From assembly GCA_011322445.1 (NCBI GenBank), contig DRMV01000008.1:1-64000 (forward strand): a stretch of DNA of 64,000 nucleotides, given 5' to 3'. How positions within the stretch are numbered: position 1 is the stretch's first letter; the number at the start of each line of letters is the position of its first letter. Source of the DNA: Chloroflexota bacterium (GTDB taxonomy: Bacteria; Chloroflexota; Anaerolineae; Anaerolineales; DRMV01). This document shows, one piece after another, positions 22,583 to 31,426 of this stretch. The notes under the pieces are model-generated. The model made no database searches. It had not been told where the DNA came from and worked only from the letters and a program-made list of their open reading frames with translations. The position numbers and the translations under genes are program-made.

Positions 22583-25500
22583 ATGAGCAAACACCCTCCC
22601 GTTTCTCCTCAAGCCACTACCCCAGCGTTTCGGGGGCGCCTGGCACGGCGAATGGTTTTCATGCTCGTCCCCCTGATGCTGCTCATTATGGCGGCCTTGG
22701 GATGGTACAGCGCCAGAGAGTCTCAAAATGCGCTCCGAGAGCAAACAGCCGACCAATTACGCCAGGCAGAAGACAACATGAAGGGGGACATCAACGAATG
22801 GCTCCTCGCCAAAAGCGCACGCTTAGACATGATTGCCCACCGGAAAACCTTCGCCCGAGATGCCCACTTGCTGCTGACTACCTTCCACGAAGACCCCCGC
22901 TTCCCCACCCTTCAAAAAGAAGTCATCCAACAACTCTCCGACGCCAACCGCTACCAAACCTACCCCCTTTTCAACGACTTTATTATTCTCTCTTCTGACG
23001 GCACCATTTTAGCCAGCAGCAAGCCCGAGTGGCAGGGGCTGCAAATTCGAGGCAGCGCCCTCGCCAAACTCATTCACCAAATCGGCACGCGAGCACCCAC
23101 CCGCGGCCTGGAATGGTTCACAAAATTCGTTCCCACCAACAAAGGCTTCATCCCCGGCCCCTTTGGAAGCGTTCATTTCCTCACTTACGGTTATTCCCCT
23201 CTTCCTACAGAAACACCACGCACCTTCCTCTTCACCGTGCTGCCTTACGCCGACCGTGTAAGCGGCCAGAAAATGTATATCATCGGGCTCTCAGAAGAAG
23301 TTGCCCTGGAAAAACGCCTCAACCAGTTGGCAGCCCGCTACCCCTCCAGCCATGCCTATTTTTTGCTTTACGACGGCACTTTCATCAGCCTCGACCCCGC
23401 CACCCACACGCTGAAAGCCCTGAAAGACCTTCCCCCCCTGTTAGAGCAAGGGTTTGCGAACGCGGCCGAAACCGCCGAAGGTGAAATCGAAGGCACCTAC
23501 ATTTCACCCATTACCCACGAAAAAGCCTTCACGCTGGCAAGCTGGGTGCCGGCGCTGAATGCGGCCATGGGGCTGGAAATCCCCACCAACATTTTCTTCC
23601 AGCGCACGCAATCCATTCTGCCGGCCGTGACACGGGGCTTCCTCATTGCAGCCCTGGTGCTGGCGCTGATCGTCTGGCTTACCATCTCTTACATTACCCG
23701 CCCGCTACTACAAATGGCCGATACAGCGCGGCGGTTTGCAGAAGGCGATTGGCTTCAGCGCGCTCCCGTTAACCGCAACGACGAAGTCGGCATGCTGGCC
23801 CACGCCTTCAACCAGATGGCCGACGAACTCAGTGAATTCTATCGTTCACTGGAAGCCCAGGTCGAAGAACGCACCGAACAATTGCGCGCGGCTTCGGAAG
23901 TCGCAGCCGTCGCCACTTCGGCCGCCGACCTTTCGGAAATTCTTCGCCGCAGCGTCGAACTGATCGTCGAGCGCTTCCCCCAGTACTATCACGCCTCCGT
24001 TTTCCTCATCGACGAAAACGGTTACGCCGTCCTGGAAGAGTCCACGGGCGAAGTCGGAGCCCAGATGAAACAACAAGGACACCGGCTGAAGGTAGGCAGC
24101 CCCTCCGTGGTCGGGTGGGCAGCCGCGCACAAACAGCCGCGTGTGGCTTCCGACGTCACCGACGACCCCATCTATTTCAAGAACCCCCTCCTGCCGGAAA
24201 CCCGCTCCGAAGCCGGCATTCCGCTGCTCATCGGCAACGAAGTGCTGGGCGTGTTAGACGTGCAAAGCAAAAACCCCGAAGCCTTCGACGAGCAAAGCAT
24301 CGCCACTTTGCAAACGCTTGCCAGCCAAGTGGCCGCCGCCATCTACAACGCCCGGCTGCGTGAACGCGCCGAAATTGGCTTCGGCGAAATCCGGCTGCTG
24401 TACCAAATCAGCCGCAAACTGGCGACCTCCCAAACCGTAGACGACATCATGGCCGTGGGCAAAGAGGCGCTCGAAGGCCTGCCCTTCATCAGCGCGATGT
24501 ACGTTCGCGACCCTCGCGACGGCACCTACCGCCTGGCCTCCGCGCATCATCCTCAGCACGGCGACCTCACCGAAGCGCCTCCCGCCCTCAACCTGGACGA
24601 AGAGGCTCTACGCCGCTACCTACCAGCGGGTGGTTCGTTGCTGCTACGCGACCTGCAAAGCGCCGTCGCCATGCCCGAATCCCTGGCGGCGCTGGCAAAA
24701 TCTTTGGGGTGCGGTTCTGCTGCCTTCCTGCCCCTTTACAACGGCGACATTTTAGAGGCTGTCTTCCTGCTGGGGAGCGAAACGCCCGGCGAGCTTTCCG
24801 GCCAACGGATGCAGCCCTACACCACCCTGGCCGAGATCGCTGGGGCAGCCCTGCAGCGCACCGTGGCGCTTGCCACCGCCCAGCGGCGCTTGCAGGAATT
24901 CCAAACCCTGGTGCGCCTCTCCCAAAGCGTCGGCGAAGCCACCACATCCGCCGAATTCTACAAAACCCTGCACAGCGAACTGCGCGCTGCCTTCGGCGAC
25001 ATCGGCATCATCGTAGCCCTCTACGACCCGCTGAAGCGGCGCATCGAAATACCCTACGCGTACGAACAAGGGCAAGAGGAACTGCTCCACATCGAGCCGT
25101 TCCCGTTGGGCGAAGGGCTACTCTCTCGCGTGCTTTCCACCCGCAAGACCCTCCTCCTCACCGGCGACGTCGCGCAGCGCGCCCGCGAACTGGGAGCAAA
25201 AATCGTCGGAAAGCCCGCCCGGTCGTGGTTGGGGGTTCCGCTCATCGCTGGCGACCAACTCATCGGCGCCCTCGCCCTTCAAGACACCGAGCGCGCCTAC
25301 CGCTTCGGCGAGGACGATGCAGAGTTTGCCGAAGCCATTGCTGCTTCGGTGGCTTTGCTCTTGAACAAAATTCATCTGCTCAACCGGGCAGAAACGGCTC
25401 GCCAGCGAGAGCGGGTTTTGCTGGAAATCACCGAAACGGCAGGGCGTTCCCACACCATCCACGAAGTGCTGGAAAACACGCTTCGCAGCCTGCAACGCTC

Positions 25501-25597
25501 ACTGAAAATCCGCCGCGGTGTTGCCAGGGTAAACCTCGGCAGCCTGCAAACCGAAGAAGATTCGTCCACCGGGGAGGGGAACAATGACCACGCCTAA
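22583..25597 (+). CDS. Membrane sensor: Cache-like, HAMP, GAF repeats, no kinase domain
   Basis: 1004 residues. TM1 about 24-44, a 300-residue extracytoplasmic region with Cache-like features (FNDFIILSSDGTILASS), TM2 about 352-372, HAMP (RPLLQMADTARRFAEGDW), coiled coil, then three GAF-type domains; the first has the recurrent YYHASVFLIDENG and GVLDVQS pattern. The protein ends in a helical stretch (LLEITETAGRSHTIHEV) and the start of a further GAF-like strand. There is no H box, ATPase, cyclase or methyl-accepting domain, so its output must pass to another protein. Its last 14 bases overlap the next gene. Confidence 0.85.
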   Translation: MSKHPPVSPQATTPAFRGRLARRMVFMLVPLMLLIMAALGWYSARESQNALREQTADQLRQAEDNMKGDINEWLLAKSARLDMIAHRKTFARDAHLLLTTFHEDPRFPTLQKEVIQQLSDANRYQTYPLFNDFIILSSDGTILASSKPEWQGLQIRGSALAKLIHQIGTRAPTRGLEWFTKFVPTNKGFIPGPFGSVHFLTYGYSPLPTETPRTFLFTVLPYADRVSGQKMYIIGLSEEVALEKRLNQLAARYPSSHAYFLLYDGTFISLDPATHTLKALKDLPPLLEQGFANAAETAEGEIEGTYISPITHEKAFTLASWVPALNAAMGLEIPTNIFFQRTQSILPAVTRGFLIAALVLALIVWLTISYITRPLLQMADTARRFAEGDWLQRAPVNRNDEVGMLAHAFNQMADELSEFYRSLEAQVEERTEQLRAASEVAAVATSAADLSEILRRSVELIVERFPQYYHASVFLIDENGYAVLEESTGEVGAQMKQQGHRLKVGSPSVVGWAAAHKQPRVASDVTDDPIYFKNPLLPETRSEAGIPLLIGNEVLGVLDVQSKNPEAFDEQSIATLQTLASQVAAAIYNARLRERAEIGFGEIRLLYQISRKLATSQTVDDIMAVGKEALEGLPFISAMYVRDPRDGTYRLASAHHPQHGDLTEAPPALNLDEEALRRYLPAGGSLLLRDLQSAVAMPESLAALAKSLGCGSAAFLPLYNGDILEAVFLLGSETPGELSGQRMQPYTTLAEIAGAALQRTVALATAQRRLQEFQTLVRLSQSVGEATTSAEFYKTLHSELRAAFGDIGIIVALYDPLKRRIEIPYAYEQGQEELLHIEPFPLGEGLLSRVLSTRKTLLLTGDVAQRARELGAKIVGKPARSWLGVPLIAGDQLIGALALQDTERAYRFGEDDAEFAEAIAASVALLLNKIHLLNRAETARQRERVLLEITETAGRSHTIHEVLENTLRSLQRSLKIRRGVARVNLGSLQTEEDSSTGEGNNDHA

Positions 25598-27200
25598 CCC
25601 CACCAGGGCTACTGCTGGCGTCGGCGACTTTCGCGTCCGCGTCCTCAACATCCTTTTAGGCATGGCCGTCATCGGGAGTATCCCGATCGTGGCCGTCAAT
25701 GCCAGCACAGCCGCCAAAGCGGGCGCCTATGGCCTGGCCGCCGCCTATGTGGGGGCGTTCCTGTTCCTCCTGTTGCTCTTTTTCCTCAAAGCCTACCCCC
25801 ACCTCTACACCTGGCGGGTGTGGGGTCTGATGCTCGTCATGTATAGCGTCACCACCGCGGCCTATACCATCAGCGGCGTTGTCGGCGATGGGCGCGTCTG
25901 GCTGCTGGGGACGCTGGCTATGGGCACCCTGTTGTTGCCTGAGCCTCACAACTTCGTCAACCTGGCTTTCGGCCTTTCTTATCACTTCGGCATGGGCTTC
26001 ATCTTCACCCACGGCTGGTTACCCATGCCGCCCAACGAACCCAATCTTCACAGCGACCTCCCCGCGGCGTGGACCCGCACCGGCTTCACTCTGATGGGTG
26101 TGACCCTGACCCTGGGGGCAGCACTGGTGCTTTACCGCCGCAGCCTGGAAAACACCCTGGAAGAAAGTGAAACCCTCAACGCCATTCTGGAAAAAGAGCG
26201 CCGCCGCCTGGAAGAACAAGGGCAAACCCTGGAACGCCGCCTGGCCCAGATTCGCACCGCCAGTGAAATCGCCCGCGTCATCACCACCATTTTGGACCCC
26301 GATGAGCTCATCAAGCGCGTGGTCAACCTGGTGCGCGACCGCTTCGACCTGTACTATGTTGGTATCTTCCTGGTTGACGAGCGCGGTGAATACGCCGTCT
26401 TGCGCGCGGGCACTGGCGAAGCAGGCCGCAAAATGCTGGCCGAAGGCCACAAACTGGCTATCGGCGGCGCCTCCATGATTGGGTGGAGCATCAGTAACCG
26501 CAAGCCTCGCATCGCCCTTGACGTGGGGGAAGAAGCCGTCCGTTTCGCCAACCCCCACTTGCCCCTCACCCGCACCGAACTGGCTTTGCCCCTGATCAGC
26601 CACGGCGAAGTGCTCGGTGCAATGACCGTGCAATCGGAGCGCCCGGCCGCCTTCGACGAAGACGACCTCGCCGTGCTACAAAGCATCGTGGACAATGTGG
26701 CGACCGCCCTGCACAACGCCCGGCTTTACCAGGAAACTCAGCGCGGCCTGCAAACCCTGGCAGAAACCCACCGCCGCTTCCTCGCCGAAGCATGGCAAAT
26801 GTCAGCCGATACCCCCGACCAGGTGGAAATTACCATCGGCGCGCCGGAAGAAGCGCCCACAAACGACACCTCCACCTACCCTCTCGAAGTGCCTATCTCT
26901 CTTTATGGGCAAATTCTGGGCACCATCGTCCTGGAAAGCGAAACGCCCTGGTCTGAGGAAGACAAAGACTTTGCCGCCCAGGCCGGCGCGCAACTGGCCC
27001 TCGCCATCGAAAACCTCTACCTGGCACGCCACGCCCAACAAAGCGCCCAGGAAAGCCGCCTTTTGAGCGACCTTTCCGAGCGGCTGGGAGCCACCCTCGA
27101 CCTCGACACCATCCTCCAAACCGCCCTGCGAGAACTGCAACAAATTCTCAACGTCACCGAAGCCGAAATCCAACTGGTCGCGCCCGAAGCGACGGAGTAG
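25584..27200 (+). CDS. Polytopic membrane GAF sensor without kinase domain
   Basis: 538 residues with a GGGGAGGGGA box. About five or six membrane helices in residues 15-185 (ILLGMAVIGSIPIVAV, YVGAFLFLLLLFFL, others), a coiled coil at 190-230, a GAF domain at 235-375 (YYVGIFLVDERGEYAVLRAGTGEAG ... GAMTVQSE), a degenerate second GAF at about 395-480, and the terminal helix SERLGATLDLDTILQTALREL with one strand of a further GAF-like fold. No catalytic output. It overlaps the preceding sensor gene and is followed after three bases by another, implying coupled production. Confidence 0.85.
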   Translation: MTTPNPTRATAGVGDFRVRVLNILLGMAVIGSIPIVAVNASTAAKAGAYGLAAAYVGAFLFLLLLFFLKAYPHLYTWRVWGLMLVMYSVTTAAYTISGVVGDGRVWLLGTLAMGTLLLPEPHNFVNLAFGLSYHFGMGFIFTHGWLPMPPNEPNLHSDLPAAWTRTGFTLMGVTLTLGAALVLYRRSLENTLEESETLNAILEKERRRLEEQGQTLERRLAQIRTASEIARVITTILDPDELIKRVVNLVRDRFDLYYVGIFLVDERGEYAVLRAGTGEAGRKMLAEGHKLAIGGASMIGWSISNRKPRIALDVGEEAVRFANPHLPLTRTELALPLISHGEVLGAMTVQSERPAAFDEDDLAVLQSIVDNVATALHNARLYQETQRGLQTLAETHRRFLAEAWQMSADTPDQVEITIGAPEEAPTNDTSTYPLEVPISLYGQILGTIVLESETPWSEEDKDFAAQAGAQLALAIENLYLARHAQQSAQESRLLSDLSERLGATLDLDTILQTALRELQQILNVTEAEIQLVAPEATE

Positions 27201-27203
27201 ACC

Positions 27204-30200
27204 ATGGCATCATCTTCTTCCCCCCTCCCTCGCACCTCGCTCATGCGGCGTGTGCTTATCGTGAGCGCCGTGCTGTTGCTTGCCTTCATCGTGGCCGGGG
27301 TTGCGATCACCTACGGCAACTTCCATCTGCGCCAACTCGCAGCCCAATACACCACAATGTTGGAGATCAAAGAAAGTGTTTCTAAAACCCTCATGGACCT
27401 GGCTCGTCTGGATAACGGCCTCAGCACTGCCTATCCTACCCACAATATCCGCTTCCTTCAGGAAGAAACCTCGCTGTGGATCACCGACCTGAAACACGAC
27501 CGGGATACACTCCAACAACTCAACGCCCAACTTCCCCCTGATACCCTCACCCGCAAGAGCCTCACTGCCGCGCTGCCCCGCCTCAACCAGGTCATCATCC
27601 TTGCCGAAGGCATCCTGAGCCAGGCTCAAATCAACAACTGGTCCGCAGCCGACTTTCGCCGCCAAATGCTGCGCCGCCAGGAAATCGCACTTCGCTCCAC
27701 CCTCGAGCGCGTTTACGTCCACGCCGACGAATACAACCAGCAACACGCCCAGGCCCTGGCGAACACCACCCGCTTGTTGATGGGCGTGCCCCTCTTCATC
27801 ACTTTGTTAGGGCTGCTCTTCCTGCTGGGCGGCATTCTGCTTCTGCGACGGCACATCATCCAGCCCCTCGAAACGCTCACCACGCAAATTCAACACTTTG
27901 CCGAAGGCGACTTCAGCGTCCGCGTACCGGTGCACCAAGGGGATGAAATCGGGCAACTGGCACACACCTTCAACCTGATGGCCGACCGCATTCAAGAAGC
28001 CTACGCGACGCTGGCCGACAAAGTCGAAGAGCGCACCCGCGCCCTTCAACAGCGCACAGCCCAACTTCAAGCAGCCACTGAAATCGGCCGCGCTGTGGCA
28101 GCCATTAACGACCTCGACACCATGCTTCAGGAAGCCGTCCGGCTGATCAGCCAGCGTTACGGCTTCTACCACGTGGCTGCCTTCCTGGCTGAAGAAAACG
28201 CTCAGCGGGTGGTCATCCGCGCGGCCTATACCCAAAACGGCAATGCTGCAGAGCGCCTGCTGGCCGAGCACCTGAGCATCCCCCAACACGATTCCAGCGT
28301 CATCGGGCAAACCCTGACAACCATCCAGCCTCATACCGCCCAGTTTTCCCCTGACGCCCCCCCTCGCCCTGAACTGGCAGCCACCCGCATCGAAATGGCC
28401 CTGCCCCTCAAGAGCGGCAACCGCATTTTGGGCGTGTTAGACGTGCATTCCCAAAACGCCGAACCGCTGACGCCCGAAGAAATTACGGCGCTGCAAATGG
28501 TGGCCGACCTGCTGGCCGTTGCCATTGCTAATGCTTACCTGCTGCGTGAAACACAAAGCGCTCTGGAAGCTGCCCAGCGGGCTTACGAGCAACTCAGTCA
28601 ACAAGGCTGGCAACGCTTCCTCCAAATGCAGCGCGTGTTGGGCTTTCGGCTGGAGCCCAGCGGGCAAATTCGCCCCTTGCCCAAAGAGCAAGTCAAGCAC
28701 TCCCTCCCCGCGGCCAGCGACGAAACGCCGCCCTCGCCCCCTTCTGACGACGGCGAAGCCCTGCACGAACACCGCTTCCTGGTCGCGGCCCGCGGCCGCA
28801 CGGTAGCCGTTGCCCAACTGCGCAAGCCCACCCCGTGGAAACCTGCCGAGAAACGCCTGTTAGACCGCCTGGCCGACCGCCTGGGCAGCGTGTTGGAAAG
28901 CGCCCGCCTGTACGCCGAAGCCCAACGGCGCTCGGCGCAACTGCAAATCGCTTCTGAAATCGCCCGCGACGCCAGCGGCACCCTCGACCTCGACGAACTG
29001 CTCCGCAAGGCCATCAACCTGGTGCGCGAACGGTTTGGCTTCTACCACGCCTCGGTATTCCTGCTCGACGAAAGCGGCCAATACGCTTACGTCAAAGAAT
29101 CCACTGGCGAAGCAGGCGAACAACTCAAAGCCCGCCGCCACCGCCTGGCCGTAGGCTCGGCTTCTGTCATCGGTCAAACGCTCGCCAGCGGGGCGCCGGT
29201 GGTGGTCAACGATGTCAGCCAAAGCGAAATTCACCACTTCAACCCCCTGCTGCCCAATACGCAGGCAGAAATGGGCCTTCCGCTCAAGGTCGGCAACGAA
29301 CTCATTGGCGCCCTTGACATTCAAGCCGTTTACACACACGCCTTCAGTGAAGAAGACGTCGCCGTGCTGCAAATTCTGGCCGACCAGTTAGCCATCGCCG
29401 TGGTCAACGCCCGGCTGTTTGCCGAAGCCCAGGAACACCTGGTGCAACACCGCTACCTGCACCAAATTACCGCAGCCGCTGCCTCGGCCACCACCGTCGA
29501 GGAAGCCATCCGCAACGTCGTCGAAAGCCTGCACGCCGTCCGCCCCGACGAAGCAGTGGCTCTCCTTGTCCCAACGGAAGACACCCCTCAAACCCTGCGG
29601 CTGGCCGCATGGGCAGGGCATACCCTCAACCCCGAGGCAGCCCGCCGCATCCGCATTCCGTTAGGAGAAGGCGCTATTGGCCGCGCGGCTGCCGACAAGC
29701 AGCCCGTTCTCATCGGCGATACCAGCGCCAGCAACAACACCGGCGCCCTCTCTCCCGACACCCGGGCCATCCTGGTCGAACCCCTCATCTACCGCGGCGA
29801 ATTGTTGGGGGTGCTGGACCTGGAAAGCGCCGTTGCCAACGCCTATGACGAGCATGATCTGGAAATGCTCCGCACCTTAGCCAACAGCCTGGCCGCCATC
29901 ATCGCCAACATCCGCTTGCTCGAAGAGGTCCGCCGCCACTCCAATGAACTGTCGCTGCTCTATGAAATTACCGCGGCCGCGGCTTCCGAGGTAGACCTCG
30001 ACAAACTGCTCAATCTGCTCGCCCATCGCCTGCAAGAAGGGCTCGACGTCCTCCACTGCGGTGTGATCCTCTTCGACGACAACGGCCAAACCGGCACCCT
30101 GGTGGCCTCGGCTTCTGCCGAAGGAGCCCCCGGCGCCGGCATGGTCGGCACGAAGATCCCGCTGGATTCCTCCTCCATTCAAATCGCCCTGCACACAGGC

Positions 30201-30629
30201 AAACCGGTCGTCTACCGCGACATCACCCAAGACGAGCGCATCGCCGACATCCGCCCCCTGCTGGAACAGCGCGGCACACGCCAGCTCATCGTGGTGCCGC
30301 TCCTCTCCCGCGATGAAATTATCGGCACCTTGGGGCTGGATATTGCCGACCCCAACCGGCAAATCACCGACAACGACCTGCGCCTGTTAGAGCAGATTGC
30401 CCGCCAAATCGCAACCTCGGTCGAAGTGGCCCGCCTGTTCCAGCAAGCCGTGCGTACGGCCGAGCGTGAACACACCGTCACCGAGATTACGACCAAAATC
30501 CGCGCCACTAACGACCCGCAAGCCATTTTGCAAACCGCCATCGAAGAATTACGGAAAGCCCTGCGGGTGCAACAGACCCAGATTGTTTTCATCGACGAAG
30601 ACGGAAACTCCCCTTCTGACAATGCTTAA
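27204..30629 (+). CDS. Membrane sensor: HAMP plus multiple GAF domains, no kinase domain
   Basis: 1141 residues. TM1 about 14-36, a periplasmic four-helix-type region about 160 residues long, TM2 about 192-212, HAMP (QPLETLTTQIQHFAEGDF), coiled coil, then four or five GAF domains. Several share the GFYHASVFLLDESGQYAYV and GALDIQAV motifs with the sibling sensors. It ends in EITTKIRATNDPQAILQTA and a single beta strand, the same type of tail as the two preceding sensors. No H box or ATPase domain. It probably feeds the hybrid kinase encoded two genes downstream (inference). Confidence 0.85.
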   Translation: MASSSSPLPRTSLMRRVLIVSAVLLLAFIVAGVAITYGNFHLRQLAAQYTTMLEIKESVSKTLMDLARLDNGLSTAYPTHNIRFLQEETSLWITDLKHDRDTLQQLNAQLPPDTLTRKSLTAALPRLNQVIILAEGILSQAQINNWSAADFRRQMLRRQEIALRSTLERVYVHADEYNQQHAQALANTTRLLMGVPLFITLLGLLFLLGGILLLRRHIIQPLETLTTQIQHFAEGDFSVRVPVHQGDEIGQLAHTFNLMADRIQEAYATLADKVEERTRALQQRTAQLQAATEIGRAVAAINDLDTMLQEAVRLISQRYGFYHVAAFLAEENAQRVVIRAAYTQNGNAAERLLAEHLSIPQHDSSVIGQTLTTIQPHTAQFSPDAPPRPELAATRIEMALPLKSGNRILGVLDVHSQNAEPLTPEEITALQMVADLLAVAIANAYLLRETQSALEAAQRAYEQLSQQGWQRFLQMQRVLGFRLEPSGQIRPLPKEQVKHSLPAASDETPPSPPSDDGEALHEHRFLVAARGRTVAVAQLRKPTPWKPAEKRLLDRLADRLGSVLESARLYAEAQRRSAQLQIASEIARDASGTLDLDELLRKAINLVRERFGFYHASVFLLDESGQYAYVKESTGEAGEQLKARRHRLAVGSASVIGQTLASGAPVVVNDVSQSEIHHFNPLLPNTQAEMGLPLKVGNELIGALDIQAVYTHAFSEEDVAVLQILADQLAIAVVNARLFAEAQEHLVQHRYLHQITAAAASATTVEEAIRNVVESLHAVRPDEAVALLVPTEDTPQTLRLAAWAGHTLNPEAARRIRIPLGEGAIGRAAADKQPVLIGDTSASNNTGALSPDTRAILVEPLIYRGELLGVLDLESAVANAYDEHDLEMLRTLANSLAAIIANIRLLEEVRRHSNELSLLYEITAAAASEVDLDKLLNLLAHRLQEGLDVLHCGVILFDDNGQTGTLVASASAEGAPGAGMVGTKIPLDSSSIQIALHTGKPVVYRDITQDERIADIRPLLEQRGTRQLIVVPLLSRDEIIGTLGLDIADPNRQITDNDLRLLEQIARQIATSVEVARLFQQAVRTAEREHTVTEITTKIRATNDPQAILQTAIEELRKALRVQQTQIVFIDEDGNSPSDNA

Positions 30630-30640
30630 GGAGCCCGCCG

Positions 30641-31426
30641 ATGGCCTATCCCATCGCAATTTGTAGCCAAAAAGGCGGTGTTGCCAAAACCACCACAACG
30701 CTGAGCCTGGCTGGCGCCCTTGCCGAACAGCACTACCGGGTTTTGGCAATCGACCTCGACCCGCAAAGCAACCTGACGTTGGGCTTCGGCTTCCAGCCGC
30801 GCCAGTTCCAATACACCCTTGCCGATGTCTTGCTCAACGCCGCCGACGCCACGACCGTCCTCGTCCCTACCGACATCGCGGGTATTGACCTCATTCCCGC
30901 AGGCAAACAGCTCCATCTGGCAGAGCGTTACCTTCCCAGTCGACCCCGTTACCAATATCTTCTCAAAGACGCCCTCCAACCCCTCCAAGACGCCTACGAC
31001 TACATCCTGCTGGATTGTCCCCCTTCCCTCAGCGTGCTCAGCACCAATGCTTTAGTGACAGCATCCATGGCCTTGTTGCTCACCCAGGCAGAATATTTCT
31101 CGGCCTACGCTCTCAAGCCCATGCTACAAACGCTGCAAACCATCCGACAACGGCACAATCCTACCCTGGTTTACCGCATTCTTCTCACCATGTTCCGGCG
31201 TCGCAACCGAGCCCATCGTATCATCCGGGCACGACTGGAAGCCACCTTCGGCGGCGGCCTTTGCCGCACCGTGATCGAGACCGACACCAAACTACGGGAA
31301 GCGGCCATTGCTGGCATGCCCATCACCCACTTCTCTTCCAGCAGCCGCAGCGCATTGCAATATCGCGACCTGGCCCAGGAGTTAGTTGCTTATGTCCAAA
31401 AAGAAAGCATTCGAGAAACGGCTTGA
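30641..31426 (+). CDS. ParA/Soj-like P-loop ATPase
   Basis: 261 residues with an AAGGAG box. Deviant Walker A KGGVAKTT (11-18), the signature AIDLDPQSNLT (D38/D40), and LLDCPPSLS as Walker B region: a ParA/MinD-type dimerising ATPase. No ParB gene is nearby, which argues against a chromosome partition locus. Instead it is enclosed between GAF sensors and a hybrid kinase, and its end overlaps the kinase start by 35 bases. ParA-like proteins such as ParC/PpfA position chemosensory arrays; a similar role in placing this signalling complex is an inference. Confidence 0.88.
   Translation: MAYPIAICSQKGGVAKTTTTLSLAGALAEQHYRVLAIDLDPQSNLTLGFGFQPRQFQYTLADVLLNAADATTVLVPTDIAGIDLIPAGKQLHLAERYLPSRPRYQYLLKDALQPLQDAYDYILLDCPPSLSVLSTNALVTASMALLLTQAEYFSAYALKPMLQTLQTIRQRHNPTLVYRILLTMFRRRNRAHRIIRARLEATFGGGLCRTVIETDTKLREAAIAGMPITHFSSSSRSALQYRDLAQELVAYVQKESIRETA

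Noticed and set aside
30641-31426. Chromosome or plasmid partition locus (parAB)
   Set aside because: The ATPase is ParA-like, but there is no ParB gene or parS-like repeats, and it is embedded in a signalling operon.
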